Source of the DNA: Micromonospora_H sonneratiae
GTDB lineage: Bacteria; Actinomycetota; Actinomycetes; Mycobacteriales; Micromonosporaceae
Assembly (NCBI RefSeq): GCF_042679305.1
Contig: NZ_JBHTMP010000014.1
Coordinates: 1 to 64,000 of the forward strand
DNA length: 64,000 nucleotides
Direction: 5' to 3'
Numbering within the stretch: the first letter of the stretch is position 1; the number at the start of each line of letters is the position of its first letter. The translations under genes and the position numbers were made by a program. Below are positions 52,080 to 61,489 of this stretch, one piece after another. The notes under the pieces were generated by a model that had not been told where the DNA came from, did not search any database, and saw only the letters and a program-made list of their open reading frames with translations.

Positions 52080-53207
52080 TCAGGGATGGCCCCGGCCGGG
52101 CGTGCCGGCGTCGACGTAACGCAGCACCGCGCCGACGCCGTCATCCAGTTCCGGTGCTTCCTCCGGGGCCAGTACGGTGAGCCCGGCGTCGGTGCCGACC
52201 AGTGCGCGGAGCAGGGCTGCATCGGCGCGTACGGACTGCGGGGCGGTCACCGACATCTCGGAGAGTTGCTCCGCCGAGGTCGCGATCTCGGTCGGCTCCG
52301 GACCAACCCACAGCTGCTGTGTCGAGGACGGGTCGTCGACGATCAGCATCGTGTCCACCTGCCCCCGTTGCAGCGCCGTGACCACGGCATCGAGCCCACC
52401 GCCGACGTCCTCCTGCACCCCGTAGCGGTCGAGCGTGCTCCTGGTGTGCTGGACCGCGACCTCGGCGACGGCCTGGGCGGTCACGTCGTCCAGGGCCTGG
52501 GGATCGGAACCACTCACGGCACGCGACCCGGCATCGGTCTGTACGATCCGGTCCTGCCACCGTTCGGGCAACTGCCCGGCCAGCATCGATCTGGCGTGGC
52601 CGTCCCCGGCCACCACCACGACCTCCGCACCGACCCGGTCGGCCAGGTCCGCGGTGGCCGCCGCAGCATCGCCGGCATTGCGTTTCCAGGCGGTCAGGGC
52701 CTCCCGCTGGAACCGGGACTGTGACCAGCCGCCGGGCTGTACCCGACGGATCGGGAACTGGTGGCCGCCCCTGACCTGGACGTGCCGGGCGAACCCGCCG
52801 AGGCTCACTCCGTCGACGTCGGCGCCGGTACGACTGGCGAGAACCCGTACCCAGGCCACCTGCGCGCCCCGTTGAGCCAGCAGCGGCATCGCGTGCGCGA
52901 GTGGCGCGTAGACCGCGAGGTCCCGCACCGGTGGTGCGGACATGTACTCGGTCAGGGCCACCCTGCCCCGGGCCGCGAACGCGGCCAGGCCGTAGTCGCC
53001 CGGTAGTGGATCGTGTCCGCGTACCACCGCGTCCAGGGCCCCGACCGTACGCTCATCCGCTCCCTGCTGCACCAGTCGCTCGCAAAGCGCCCGCCAGCGC
53101 AGATTCAACGCCGGACGAGAGTCCTGGGTATCCCGGGAGGCATCCAGGTAGACCGAAGCCCACGGCCCAGGACTGGCGTAGATCGGACGCAGGAAGGACA
53201 GGTCCAT
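52080..53207 (-). CDS. Vms1/Ankzf1-family (baeRF, Rv2629-type) protein
   Basis: 375 residues. The actinobacterial release-factor-like family is recognised by ASVYLDASRDTQDSRPALNL, VDGVSLGGFARHVQVRGGHQ, then the QPGGWSQSRFQREAL segment carrying the glutamine of the catalytic loop, and AEVVVVAGDGHARSMLAGQL. Vms1-type proteins cleave peptidyl-tRNA on stalled ribosomes; Rv2629 is a dormancy/stress protein of M. tuberculosis. It is cytosolic. The start is ATG 53207 with no strong ribosome site. Confidence 0.88.
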   Translation of the reverse strand: MDLSFLRPIYASPGPWASVYLDASRDTQDSRPALNLRWRALCERLVQQGADERTVGALDAVVRGHDPLPGDYGLAAFAARGRVALTEYMSAPPVRDLAVYAPLAHAMPLLAQRGAQVAWVRVLASRTGADVDGVSLGGFARHVQVRGGHQFPIRRVQPGGWSQSRFQREALTAWKRNAGDAAAATADLADRVGAEVVVVAGDGHARSMLAGQLPERWQDRIVQTDAGSRAVSGSDPQALDDVTAQAVAEVAVQHTRSTLDRYGVQEDVGGGLDAVVTALQRGQVDTMLIVDDPSSTQQLWVGPEPTEIATSAEQLSEMSVTAPQSVRADAALLRALVGTDAGLTVLAPEEAPELDDGVGAVLRYVDAGTPGRGHP

Positions 53208-53391
53208 GTCGCCCCCTCTCCATTCACCCCGGGCATACCCGCGTCGATCCGGTTGTCACCTGGACCTCCGTGCCCGAACGCCGCGCCGCCGGGGCGGAGG
53301 CGGATGCGCGGGCACGGCTGCTGCGGACGCACTGCCACGGCTGCCCTGGACGCGCCGCTACGGTTCGTGCCGTAGCCCGAACCCAGCGGAC

Positions 53392-53436
53392 ATGAATGAC
53401 TTTCATTCATCTTTTTCATCCCCGCCGACCTATACA
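53392..53436 (+). promoter_or_regulatory. Inverted repeat and -10 box before the membrane-protein gene
   Basis: ATGAATGA at 53392-53399 is repeated inverted as TCATTCAT at 53403-53410 (3-nt spacer) in an AT-rich patch. It lies just upstream of a TATACA -10-like box at 53431-53436, 37 nt before the ATG at 53473. Upstream position suggests an activator or repressor site. Confidence 0.45.
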
Positions 53437-53472
53437 ATCCGTGCGTACAGACAGACAGTCGGTGGTGGGGGC

Positions 53473-54021
53473 ATGGATAGGGACCTGTATCCGGAACGGA
53501 TCGCATATCCGCCCGGACCGATCGTCACCGGCCGCGTGGTCCGGCTGCTGGGGGGCTACTCCCGGGAGATGAAGGTGCAGCAGCCCGCCCTCGTGGCGGT
53601 CCTCACCGCCGCCACCGTGGCCCGACTGATCGGCACGCTGGTGCTCTCGGTCCTGCGCGCCGGTACGGGCAGCGGCAGCCGACGCAAGTTCAAGGAACTG
53701 CGTAAGGGCCCGGAGTTCCTGGTCACTCCGCTACGGATCCGGGACACCGCCGGCGTGCTGTGTGAGATGGAGATCCACGGACATCTGCCCCAGAGCGCCC
53801 TGGAACCGGCCGATCACATCCAGGTGACCGTACGCCCCCAGAAGGACGCCGAACTCGCACCCCGGGTCGAACGGATCGTCAACATCACCACCGGCCAACT
53901 CCTGACCCCCCGCATACCGACCCTCTGGTCGCACCTGGGGCCGGCCCTGGTTCTACAGGCCATGCTCGGCCTGCTGGCAGTCGCGGTCGTCGTGGCCATC
54001 CTCCTCGGCTCGGTAGGGTGA
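53473..54021 (+). CDS. Hypothetical two-helix membrane protein
   Basis: 182 residues from ATG 53473 (GGTGGGGG upstream). Hydrophobic segments lie at about 40-62 (ALVAVLTAATVARLIGTLVL) and at the C-terminus (LVLQAMLGLLAVAVVVAILL). Between them is a soluble domain with KGPEFLVTPLRIRDTAGVLCEMEIHGHLP and IQVTVRPQKDAELAPRVERI, probably an all-beta module. Function unknown; it is a single gene with its own promoter. Confidence 0.78.
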   Translation: MDRDLYPERIAYPPGPIVTGRVVRLLGGYSREMKVQQPALVAVLTAATVARLIGTLVLSVLRAGTGSGSRRKFKELRKGPEFLVTPLRIRDTAGVLCEMEIHGHLPQSALEPADHIQVTVRPQKDAELAPRVERIVNITTGQLLTPRIPTLWSHLGPALVLQAMLGLLAVAVVVAILLGSVG

Positions 54022-54063
54022 CCCGAGGGCAGGGGTGACCCGACCGGGCCGAACCGGGACGGG

Positions 54064-54405
54064 TCAGCCGATCGTGACCCGGTCCGGCTCCGGCGCCGCC
54101 TCGGTTACCGAGAGCAGACCCCGACGCTGGGCCCAACGCTCGAAGACCAGGGTGGTGAACGGGGGGATCGAGCACAGCAACGCGACGGCGGTCACCGGCA
54201 GGCTCCACCGGGCCTGGCGGGAGACCAGCAGGACCAGCACGCCGTAGGCAACGAACAGCCCACCGTGGATCGGACCGAAGATCTTCACGCCGATCTCGTT
54301 CTCCATCGGCCCGTACTTGACAATCATGGAGATCAGCAGCGCCAGCCAGGAAATGGCCTCCGCAATCGCCGCCACCACGAACAGCCGCACCGCCGTACGA
54401 CGCAT
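54064..54405 (-). CDS. DUF3817 membrane protein
   Basis: 113 residues from ATG 54405 (GGGAGGGATCC upstream). DUF3817 pattern: FVVAAIAEAISWLALLISMI, then KYGPMENEIGVKIFGPIHGG, LFVAYGVLVLLVSR and PFTTLVFERWAQRR. Three membrane helices. Function unknown; it lies 83 nt after the stop of the next upstream gene. Confidence 0.9.
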   Translation of the reverse strand: MRRTAVRLFVVAAIAEAISWLALLISMIVKYGPMENEIGVKIFGPIHGGLFVAYGVLVLLVSRQARWSLPVTAVALLCSIPPFTTLVFERWAQRRGLLSVTEAAPEPDRVTIG

Positions 54406-54488
54406 GGATCCCTCCCAGATTCGTCGAATCGTGATGGTATGCGAACGCCGCGCCGCAACCGTCGAGGGGAGGGCGGCAGGGAGCTGGA

Positions 54489-54848
54489 TCACTCCTCGAA
54501 CCGGTCACCCACCCGAAGGCTGTCGAAGCGCTGCTGTGAAACGCAGACGCCCTTACGCCGACCGTCGCCCGTGAGGTAGTCGATCCGGGGGCAACGCCGC
54601 TCCTTGCAGTTCTGCACCGAATCATACCTACTGCCGGATTGATGGCATGCCACGTACTCTGTCGTTTTCTCCACGACGATGCCGGCGGATGCGCCCCCGA
54701 GTCGGGATGCCGCCAGCCACCCCCCGATCACCAGCCCGACCAGCGCGATCACCCAGACGAGGCCGATCCGACGGTCGCTGGTGCTCGGGTCATCCTCGCT
54801 GCGGTCCACGAAGCCAAGGTAGGAACGCAGGTCCAGCCGGCGTGCCAA
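54489..54848 (-). CDS. Hypothetical membrane-anchored protein
   Basis: 119 residues from TTG 54848. After a basic start (MARRLDLRSYLGFVDR) there is one membrane helix (IGLVWVIALVGLVIGGWLAA), then an extracellular-looking domain with four cysteines (EYVACHQSG, VQNCKERRC, KGVCVSQQRFD). Two disulfides are likely. The start is uncertain because the ribosome site is weak. Not recognised. Confidence 0.65.
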   Translation of the reverse strand: MARRLDLRSYLGFVDRSEDDPSTSDRRIGLVWVIALVGLVIGGWLAASRLGGASAGIVVEKTTEYVACHQSGSRYDSVQNCKERRCPRIDYLTGDGRRKGVCVSQQRFDSLRVGDRFEE

Positions 54849-54922
54849 CCGGAAACCGGCGCCCGTTGCGCCGGCGCCATGGGAGGTTGGAGGTCATCCG
54901 GGCGGTAACGGGGACGGTGAGC

Positions 54923-56404
54923 ATGGGCGAGGACGTCGGCACACAGACCTTCACCCGGGAGGACCGCGCCCGGCACCGCGAGAAGGTCCACGCCTGCCTC
55001 GACGTGTTCGCGGCAATGCTGCGTGAGGCGCGATTCGACTTCGAACAGCCGACCACCGGGTTGGAGATCGAGTTGAACCTGGTCGACGAGCGGGCGATGC
55101 CGGCGATGCGTAACGCGGACGTGCTGGCGGCCATCGCGGATCCCAGCTTCCAGACCGAACTCGGCCAGTTCAACGTCGAGATCAACATCGCGCCACGACT
55201 GCTGGCCGGCACCGGCACCGCGGAGTACGAGGAACACATCCGGGCCAGTCTCAACGCCGCTGAGCGCAAGGCCCGGGCGGTGGGCGCCGGAATGGTCATG
55301 ATCGGCATCCTGCCGACCCTGGACGCCGACCACCTCACCGCCCGGACGTTGTCGACCAATCCGCGCTACGCCCAGCTCAACGACCAGATCTTCGCCGCCC
55401 GGGGAGAGGATCTACAGATCCACATCGACGGGGTGGACCATCTAAACACGACCGCCGACACCATCACCCCGGAAGCGGCATGCACCAGCACGCAACTCCA
55501 CCTACAGGTCGGTCCGGCCCAGTTCGCCGCGTACTGGAACGCCGCTCAGGCCATCGCCGGCATCCAGGTCGCGCTCGGCGCCAATGCCCCCTTCCTGTTC
55601 GGCCGGGAACTGTGGCGGGAGACCCGGATCCCGCTGTTCGAACAGGCCACCGACACCCGGCCGGATGAGATCAAGACCCAGGGCGTACGTCCCCGGGTCT
55701 GGTTCGGGGAGCGCTGGATCAACTCGGTCTTCGACCTGTTCGAGGAGAACATCCGCTACTTCCCCGCCCTGCTGCCGGTCTGCGACGACGACGACCCCGC
55801 CCGGACCCTCGCCCACGGCGAGATCCCCACCCTGTCGGAGCTGCGGCTGCACAACGGCACGATCTATCGCTGGAACCGCCCGGTGTACGACGTCGTCGAC
55901 GGCCGGCCGCACCTGCGGGTGGAGAACCGGGTGCTGCCGGCCGGCCCGACCGTGATCGACACGATCGCGAACAGCGCCTTCTACTTCGGTCTGGTACGGG
56001 CGTTGGCCGAGGCCGAACGCCCACTGTGGTCCCGGATGTCGTTCAACGCCGCCGAGGAGAACTTCCACACCTGCGCCCGGTACGGCATCACGGCCCAGGT
56101 CTACTGGCCGGGCCTGGGCTATCTCCCCGTCGCCGAACTGGTCCTACGCCGACTGCTGCCGCTGGCCAGGGAGGGCCTGACCGGACTGGGGCTGGCCGAC
56201 AGTGAACAGGACCGACTGTTGGCGATCATCGAACAACGTTGCCTGACCGGCCGTAACGGTGCAAGTTGGCAGGTGGCGACGCTGCACCGGCTGCTGGACG
56301 ACGGAAACCTTGATCGCCCGGCGGCTCTACGCGAGGTCCTGCGCCGCTACATCCCTCTCATGCACAGCAACCAGCCGGTACACGAGTGGCCGCTGGCCGG
56401 CTGA
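54923..56404 (+). CDS. Glutamate-cysteine ligase family protein (GCS2-type)
   Basis: 493 residues from ATG 54923. The family signature GLEIELNLVDERAMP, QFNVEINIAPRLL, GILPTLDADHLTA, STQLHLQV and NAPFLFGRELWRETRIPLFEQ are present. Relatives make gamma-glutamylcysteine or related amides from glutamate and an amine with ATP. Actinobacteria use mycothiol rather than glutathione, so the amine may differ. It is divergent from the small membrane-protein gene and convergent with the permease. Confidence 0.85.
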   Translation: MGEDVGTQTFTREDRARHREKVHACLDVFAAMLREARFDFEQPTTGLEIELNLVDERAMPAMRNADVLAAIADPSFQTELGQFNVEINIAPRLLAGTGTAEYEEHIRASLNAAERKARAVGAGMVMIGILPTLDADHLTARTLSTNPRYAQLNDQIFAARGEDLQIHIDGVDHLNTTADTITPEAACTSTQLHLQVGPAQFAAYWNAAQAIAGIQVALGANAPFLFGRELWRETRIPLFEQATDTRPDEIKTQGVRPRVWFGERWINSVFDLFEENIRYFPALLPVCDDDDPARTLAHGEIPTLSELRLHNGTIYRWNRPVYDVVDGRPHLRVENRVLPAGPTVIDTIANSAFYFGLVRALAEAERPLWSRMSFNAAEENFHTCARYGITAQVYWPGLGYLPVAELVLRRLLPLAREGLTGLGLADSEQDRLLAIIEQRCLTGRNGASWQVATLHRLLDDGNLDRPAALREVLRRYIPLMHSNQPVHEWPLAG

Positions 56405-56426
56405 CCAGAAGACCGGTCGGCCCGGC

Positions 56427-57734
56427 CTACCGCGAGGCTGCTCGGCTCAGCTTCCCGCGAGACTGCTCGGGCCGGGCAACCGTGAGACCGGTCGCCCCTC
56501 GGCCGCCCCGGCGACGGCTGGCGTAGACCAGGGCGGCGAAGGCAACGGTCGACGTCCACAGGACGTACACCCCGGTCATCAGCAGCAGGGCCGTGACCGC
56601 GCCGAACGACAGCACCGCCGCGCGTCGCGACCAGCTACCGCGCGGAAGCAGACGCACGGCGGCAGCTGTTCCCAGCACGTACACCAGGGTGAACGAAGCG
56701 CTGGTCAGTCGTACCAGCAGAGTCGATCCGATTCCGGTCACCGCCACCACCGCCAGGAACAGACCGGCCAGGGTGGCGAGGACCAGCAGGCTGCGGCGCG
56801 GCACCTGTCCCACCGCACTGCCCGGGGCGAACCAGCCAGGTAGTGCACCGTCGCGCCCCAGTGCCGCACCGAGCCGGGACGCTCCGGCGAAGTAGGCGTT
56901 CATGGTCCCCAGGGTCAACAGGACGGCTACCGCCGCAGTCAGCACTCGTGCCTCACCACCGACACCGATCACCAGCAGTTCCGCCAGCGGGGCCTCGGTG
57001 GATCCGGTGGCCGCACCGAGCACGAGCACACTGGCTGCGGCGACGCCGAGATACAGCACGCCGACGACCACGAGGGCGACGGCAGTGGCCCGGGGCAGGT
57101 CCCGCTCGGGACGGCGGAAGTCCGCGGCCAGCGAACTGACCGCCTCCCAGCCGGCGAACCCCCAGACGAGCACGGTTGCCGCCACGCCCACCGAAAGCCA
57201 GCCGTTCGGCGCGAACGGTTGCAGGTTCTCCAGCCGGGCATGCGGCAGGGCGGTGACCATGGCGACCAGCAGCAGCACTGCCAGCAGTCCGGCCAGGGCC
57301 AGTTGCACCCGTCCGGAGACCCGCAGCCCACCGGCGTTGGTCGCGGTGACACACACGATCAGCAGGGCCGCTGTGATCAACGTCGTACGCTGTCCGCCAC
57401 CGAGCACCGACTCGACGTAGGCGCCCGCGAACATGGCTGCGGGCGGCGCACCGGCGGGAACCGCGAAGTAGAAGCACCAGCCGACGACCGTGGCGGCACG
57501 GACGCCGAACGCCCGGCGCACGTAGGTGGCGACCCCGCCGGTATCGGCGTTCCGGGTGCCGAGGGCGGCGAAGGTGGCCGCCAGCGGCACGGACAGGATG
57601 ATCAACGCTAGCCACGCCAACAGCGCGGCGGGACCGGCGATCTGCGCCGCAAGCGCCGGTAGGGCGATCACTCCGGTGCCGAGCACCGCGCCGATCGACA
57701 ACGCCGCCCCCTGCGGCACCGTCATGCCACTCAT
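56427..57734 (-). CDS. APC family amino acid permease
   Basis: 435 residues from ATG 57734 (GAGAGAAGAG upstream). About twelve membrane helices; the first has the APC signature GAALSIGAVLGTGVIALPAL and the sixth the EAVSSLAADFRRPERDLPRA-type loop. It would import amino acids or polyamines with H+. It is located 46 nt from the nitroreductase-like stop, possibly co-transcribed with it. Confidence 0.9.
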   Translation of the reverse strand: MSGMTVPQGAALSIGAVLGTGVIALPALAAQIAGPAALLAWLALIILSVPLAATFAALGTRNADTGGVATYVRRAFGVRAATVVGWCFYFAVPAGAPPAAMFAGAYVESVLGGGQRTTLITAALLIVCVTATNAGGLRVSGRVQLALAGLLAVLLLVAMVTALPHARLENLQPFAPNGWLSVGVAATVLVWGFAGWEAVSSLAADFRRPERDLPRATAVALVVVGVLYLGVAAASVLVLGAATGSTEAPLAELLVIGVGGEARVLTAAVAVLLTLGTMNAYFAGASRLGAALGRDGALPGWFAPGSAVGQVPRRSLLVLATLAGLFLAVVAVTGIGSTLLVRLTSASFTLVYVLGTAAAVRLLPRGSWSRRAAVLSFGAVTALLLMTGVYVLWTSTVAFAALVYASRRRGGRGATGLTVARPEQSRGKLSRAASR

Positions 57735-57780
57735 GGCTCTCTTCTCTCCCGGTCTCGTCGGTCGGCTTCTTCCGATGTCG

Positions 57781-58398
57781 TCAGTCGAAGCTCGGCGACC
57801 GGGTACGGGTGCGCTTGAGCTCGTAGAACCCGTCGGTGCCGGAGACCAGCAGCACGCCGTCCCACAGCCGCCCGGCGGCCTCACCGCGCGGGATCGGGGT
57901 CACCACCGGCCCGAAGAACGCGATCGGCCGGCCATCCGGACCGGGTGTGTGGATGACCGGGGTACCCACCTCGTCGCCCACCGGATCCATCCCGGCATGG
58001 TGGCTGGCCCGCAGGGCCTGGTCATGCTCGGTGGTCTCGGCCGCGGCGGCGAGTTCCGACGGCAGGCCGAGCTCGGTCAGCACCGCAAGGTAGAGGTCGT
58101 GACCGACCGGCATCTTCGCGTGGTGGATCCGGTCACCGAGCGCCGTGTAGAGGTCCCGCAGCACCTCGTTGCCGTACTTCTGCTCGACGGCGATCGCCAG
58201 CCGCACCGGTCCCCACCCGTGGCTCAGGAACTCCCGGTACCACTGGGGCAGGTCCTCGCGGCCCTCATTGAGCACGGTCAGGCTCATCACGTGGAAGCGG
58301 GTACGAACGTCACGTACCCGCTCCACCTCGAGCAGCCAACGTGAGGTGATCCAGGCCCACGGGCAGATCGGATCGAACCACATGTCTACGACAGTCAA
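57781..58398 (-). CDS. DsbA-family, mycothiol-dependent nitroreductase-like (Rv2466c-type) protein
   Basis: 205 residues from TTG 58398 (AGGAGG, 7 nt). Motifs FDPICPWAWITSRWL, VRLAIAVEQKYGNEVL, HHAGMDPVGDEVGTPVI and FFGPVVTPIPRGE follow Rv2466c, which reduces substrates with mycothiol. The active site reads C-P-W-A where Rv2466c has C-P-W-C, so the resolving cysteine is absent. It is divergent from the MocR-type gene (148 nt). Confidence 0.86.
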   Translation of the reverse strand: MTVVDMWFDPICPWAWITSRWLLEVERVRDVRTRFHVMSLTVLNEGREDLPQWYREFLSHGWGPVRLAIAVEQKYGNEVLRDLYTALGDRIHHAKMPVGHDLYLAVLTELGLPSELAAAAETTEHDQALRASHHAGMDPVGDEVGTPVIHTPGPDGRPIAFFGPVVTPIPRGEAAGRLWDGVLLVSGTDGFYELKRTRTRSPSFD

Positions 58399-58522
58399 CG
58401 TTCATCCTCCTGGTCGACGCCGGGACAGGAGGATGAGCTGGCCCGCCTGCCCCCGCAAGGCGTACGAAGATCAGGCTAGGTGGCACATTGGCGCTGTCTT
58501 AGATCCAATTCACGGCTACTTG

Positions 58523-58538
58523 ATTGGGCCAATATAGG
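58523..58538 (+). promoter_or_regulatory. Palindrome and -10 box of a leaderless promoter
   Basis: ATTGGGCCAAT at 58523-58533 is a palindrome; TATAGG at 58533-58538 ends 8 nt before ATG 58547. Transcription would begin at or within a base or two of the ATG and there is no ribosome site, so a leaderless mRNA is likely. A half-site CCAATT lies at 58505-58510. Spaced half-sites before the gene suit autoregulation. Confidence 0.5.
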
Positions 58539-58546
58539 TTTGGCCG

Positions 58547-59986
58547 ATGGACTTCCACGTCAGCCTCGGCGGCCGGGGCGATCTGGCCGCCCGGATCTAC
58601 CGCCAACTCCTCGACGCGGTACTGGACGGACGGCTCCGGCCCGGCGAACGCCTGCCGCCGACCCGCGAACTGGCCCAACGGCTCGACGTCTCCCGCAACA
58701 CTGTCGCCGCCGCCTACGAACGGCTGGCCGCCGACGGGTTCCTGATCGGCAGGGTCGGCTCCGGCACGTTCGTCTGTGACCAGCCCCTGGGCCGGGTACG
58801 CAGCCGCAACGCGCCGAGCGGGACGGACGTCCGGCCCCGCCGGCACTGGACGTCGGTCCCCGTACCGGAAACCGCCGGGCCGGTCGAACCGGACTACAAC
58901 TTCGACGTGGGCATCCCCGACCAGCGGCTCTTCCCGTTGGAGACCTGGCGTCGAATCGTCACCGGTGAGCTACGGGCCAGTGCCCTGCCCGGTCGGACCT
59001 ACGGTGAGCCGGCCGGGCTCACCAGACTCCGGACCGCGATCGCCCGGCACATCGGCGTCTCCAGGTCGGTACGGGCGGGAGCCGACGACGTGATCGTCAC
59101 CCAGGGCGCCCAGCAGGCGCTCGACGTCATCGGGCGGGTTCTGATCGAGCCGGGCGACTGCGTGGTGGTCGAGGAGCCGGGCTATCGAGCCGCCCGCCTG
59201 TTGTTCCAGTCGCTGGGTGCCAGGGTCGTCGGCGTACCGGTCGACGCGGAGGGACTCGACGTCACCGCCATCCCCCCGAACACGCGACTGGTCTACACCA
59301 CGCCCTCCCACCAGTTCCCGGTCGGCATCCCCATGTCCCTGGCCCGCCGTGCCGCGCTGCTCGACTGGGCGGAACGACACAGCGCGGTGATCGTCGAGGA
59401 CGACTACGACAGTGAATTCCGGTTCGACGACCGCCCGCTCGAACCCCTACAGAGCCTCGACCACAGCGGCCGGGTCGTCTACGTCGGCTCCTTCTCGAAG
59501 GTGATGCTGCCGATGCTGCGGCTCGGTTTCCTGGTGGCACCGGCCACGTTACGTCCGGCGCTACGCTTCGCGAAGCAGCTCACCGACTGGCACGGTGACC
59601 TCACCACCCAGGCGGCGATGGCCCGCTTCATCGAGGAAGGGCTGCTCGGTCGGCACGTCCGCCGGGCCAACCGGGAGTACGCGGCCCGGCACGACCGCAT
59701 CGTCGGGATTCTGCGGCGGGACTTCAGCGAATGGCTCCAGCCCGTACCTTCCGCTGCCGGGCTGCACCTGTCCGCCCGGCTCGACCCGGCCGCGCCGGTC
59801 GACATCGCCGCGGTGCTCCGCCACGCCGGGCAGGCCGGCGTCCTGGTACGCGACATCGCCGACTACCACGCCGGGCGGGTCTCCCAGCCGGGCATCGTGC
59901 TCGGTTACGGCTCGATCCAACGGGACCGGATAGCGGAAGGGCTGCGCCGGCTGGCGGCAAGCTTCCGTACCCTGGCCGACGGCTGA
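58547..59986 (+). CDS. MocR/PdxR family transcriptional regulator
   Basis: 479 residues. The N-terminal GntR winged-helix domain (ARIYRQLLDAVLDGRLRPGE, then LDVSRNTVAAAYERLAADGF) is joined to a fold-type I aminotransferase domain binding PLP: VTQGAQQALDVIGRVLIEPG, EEPGYRAARLLF, IVEDDYDSEFRFD and GSFSKVMLPMLRLGFL (lysine in SFSK). PdxR-type members sense PLP and control vitamin B6 genes; others control neighbouring metabolism. The closest target candidate is the divergent nitroreductase-like gene. Confidence 0.93.
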   Translation: MDFHVSLGGRGDLAARIYRQLLDAVLDGRLRPGERLPPTRELAQRLDVSRNTVAAAYERLAADGFLIGRVGSGTFVCDQPLGRVRSRNAPSGTDVRPRRHWTSVPVPETAGPVEPDYNFDVGIPDQRLFPLETWRRIVTGELRASALPGRTYGEPAGLTRLRTAIARHIGVSRSVRAGADDVIVTQGAQQALDVIGRVLIEPGDCVVVEEPGYRAARLLFQSLGARVVGVPVDAEGLDVTAIPPNTRLVYTTPSHQFPVGIPMSLARRAALLDWAERHSAVIVEDDYDSEFRFDDRPLEPLQSLDHSGRVVYVGSFSKVMLPMLRLGFLVAPATLRPALRFAKQLTDWHGDLTTQAAMARFIEEGLLGRHVRRANREYAARHDRIVGILRRDFSEWLQPVPSAAGLHLSARLDPAAPVDIAAVLRHAGQAGVLVRDIADYHAGRVSQPGIVLGYGSIQRDRIAEGLRRLAASFRTLADG

Positions 59987-60008
59987 CCGCCCTGGTTGGT
60001 GGCTGACG

Positions 60009-60049
60009 CCGGTACGGCCGCCGCCCTGCCGGGTCGACGGCCGTACCGG
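60009..60049. terminator. Convergent hairpin between MocR-type gene and gltA
   Basis: CCGGTACGGCCG at 60009-60020 pairs perfectly with 60038-60049 around a 17-nt loop, between two stops 69 nt apart. Confidence 0.55.
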
Positions 60050-60055
60050 ACCGGG

Positions 60056-61339
<1,284 letters not shown>

Positions 61340-61489
61340 CTAATCCTCGTTTCGCCGGCAAGATTTTCACTGAATTGCCTTCGCTTTTACCGTAATTCGC
61401 GGGCGCTGCCTACCTCCCGTCATGGCCTCGCGGTGAGGGATACGTCACCCCGAGGCCGATTCACCAGGTCAACAGGGGTGCCGTGGCGC

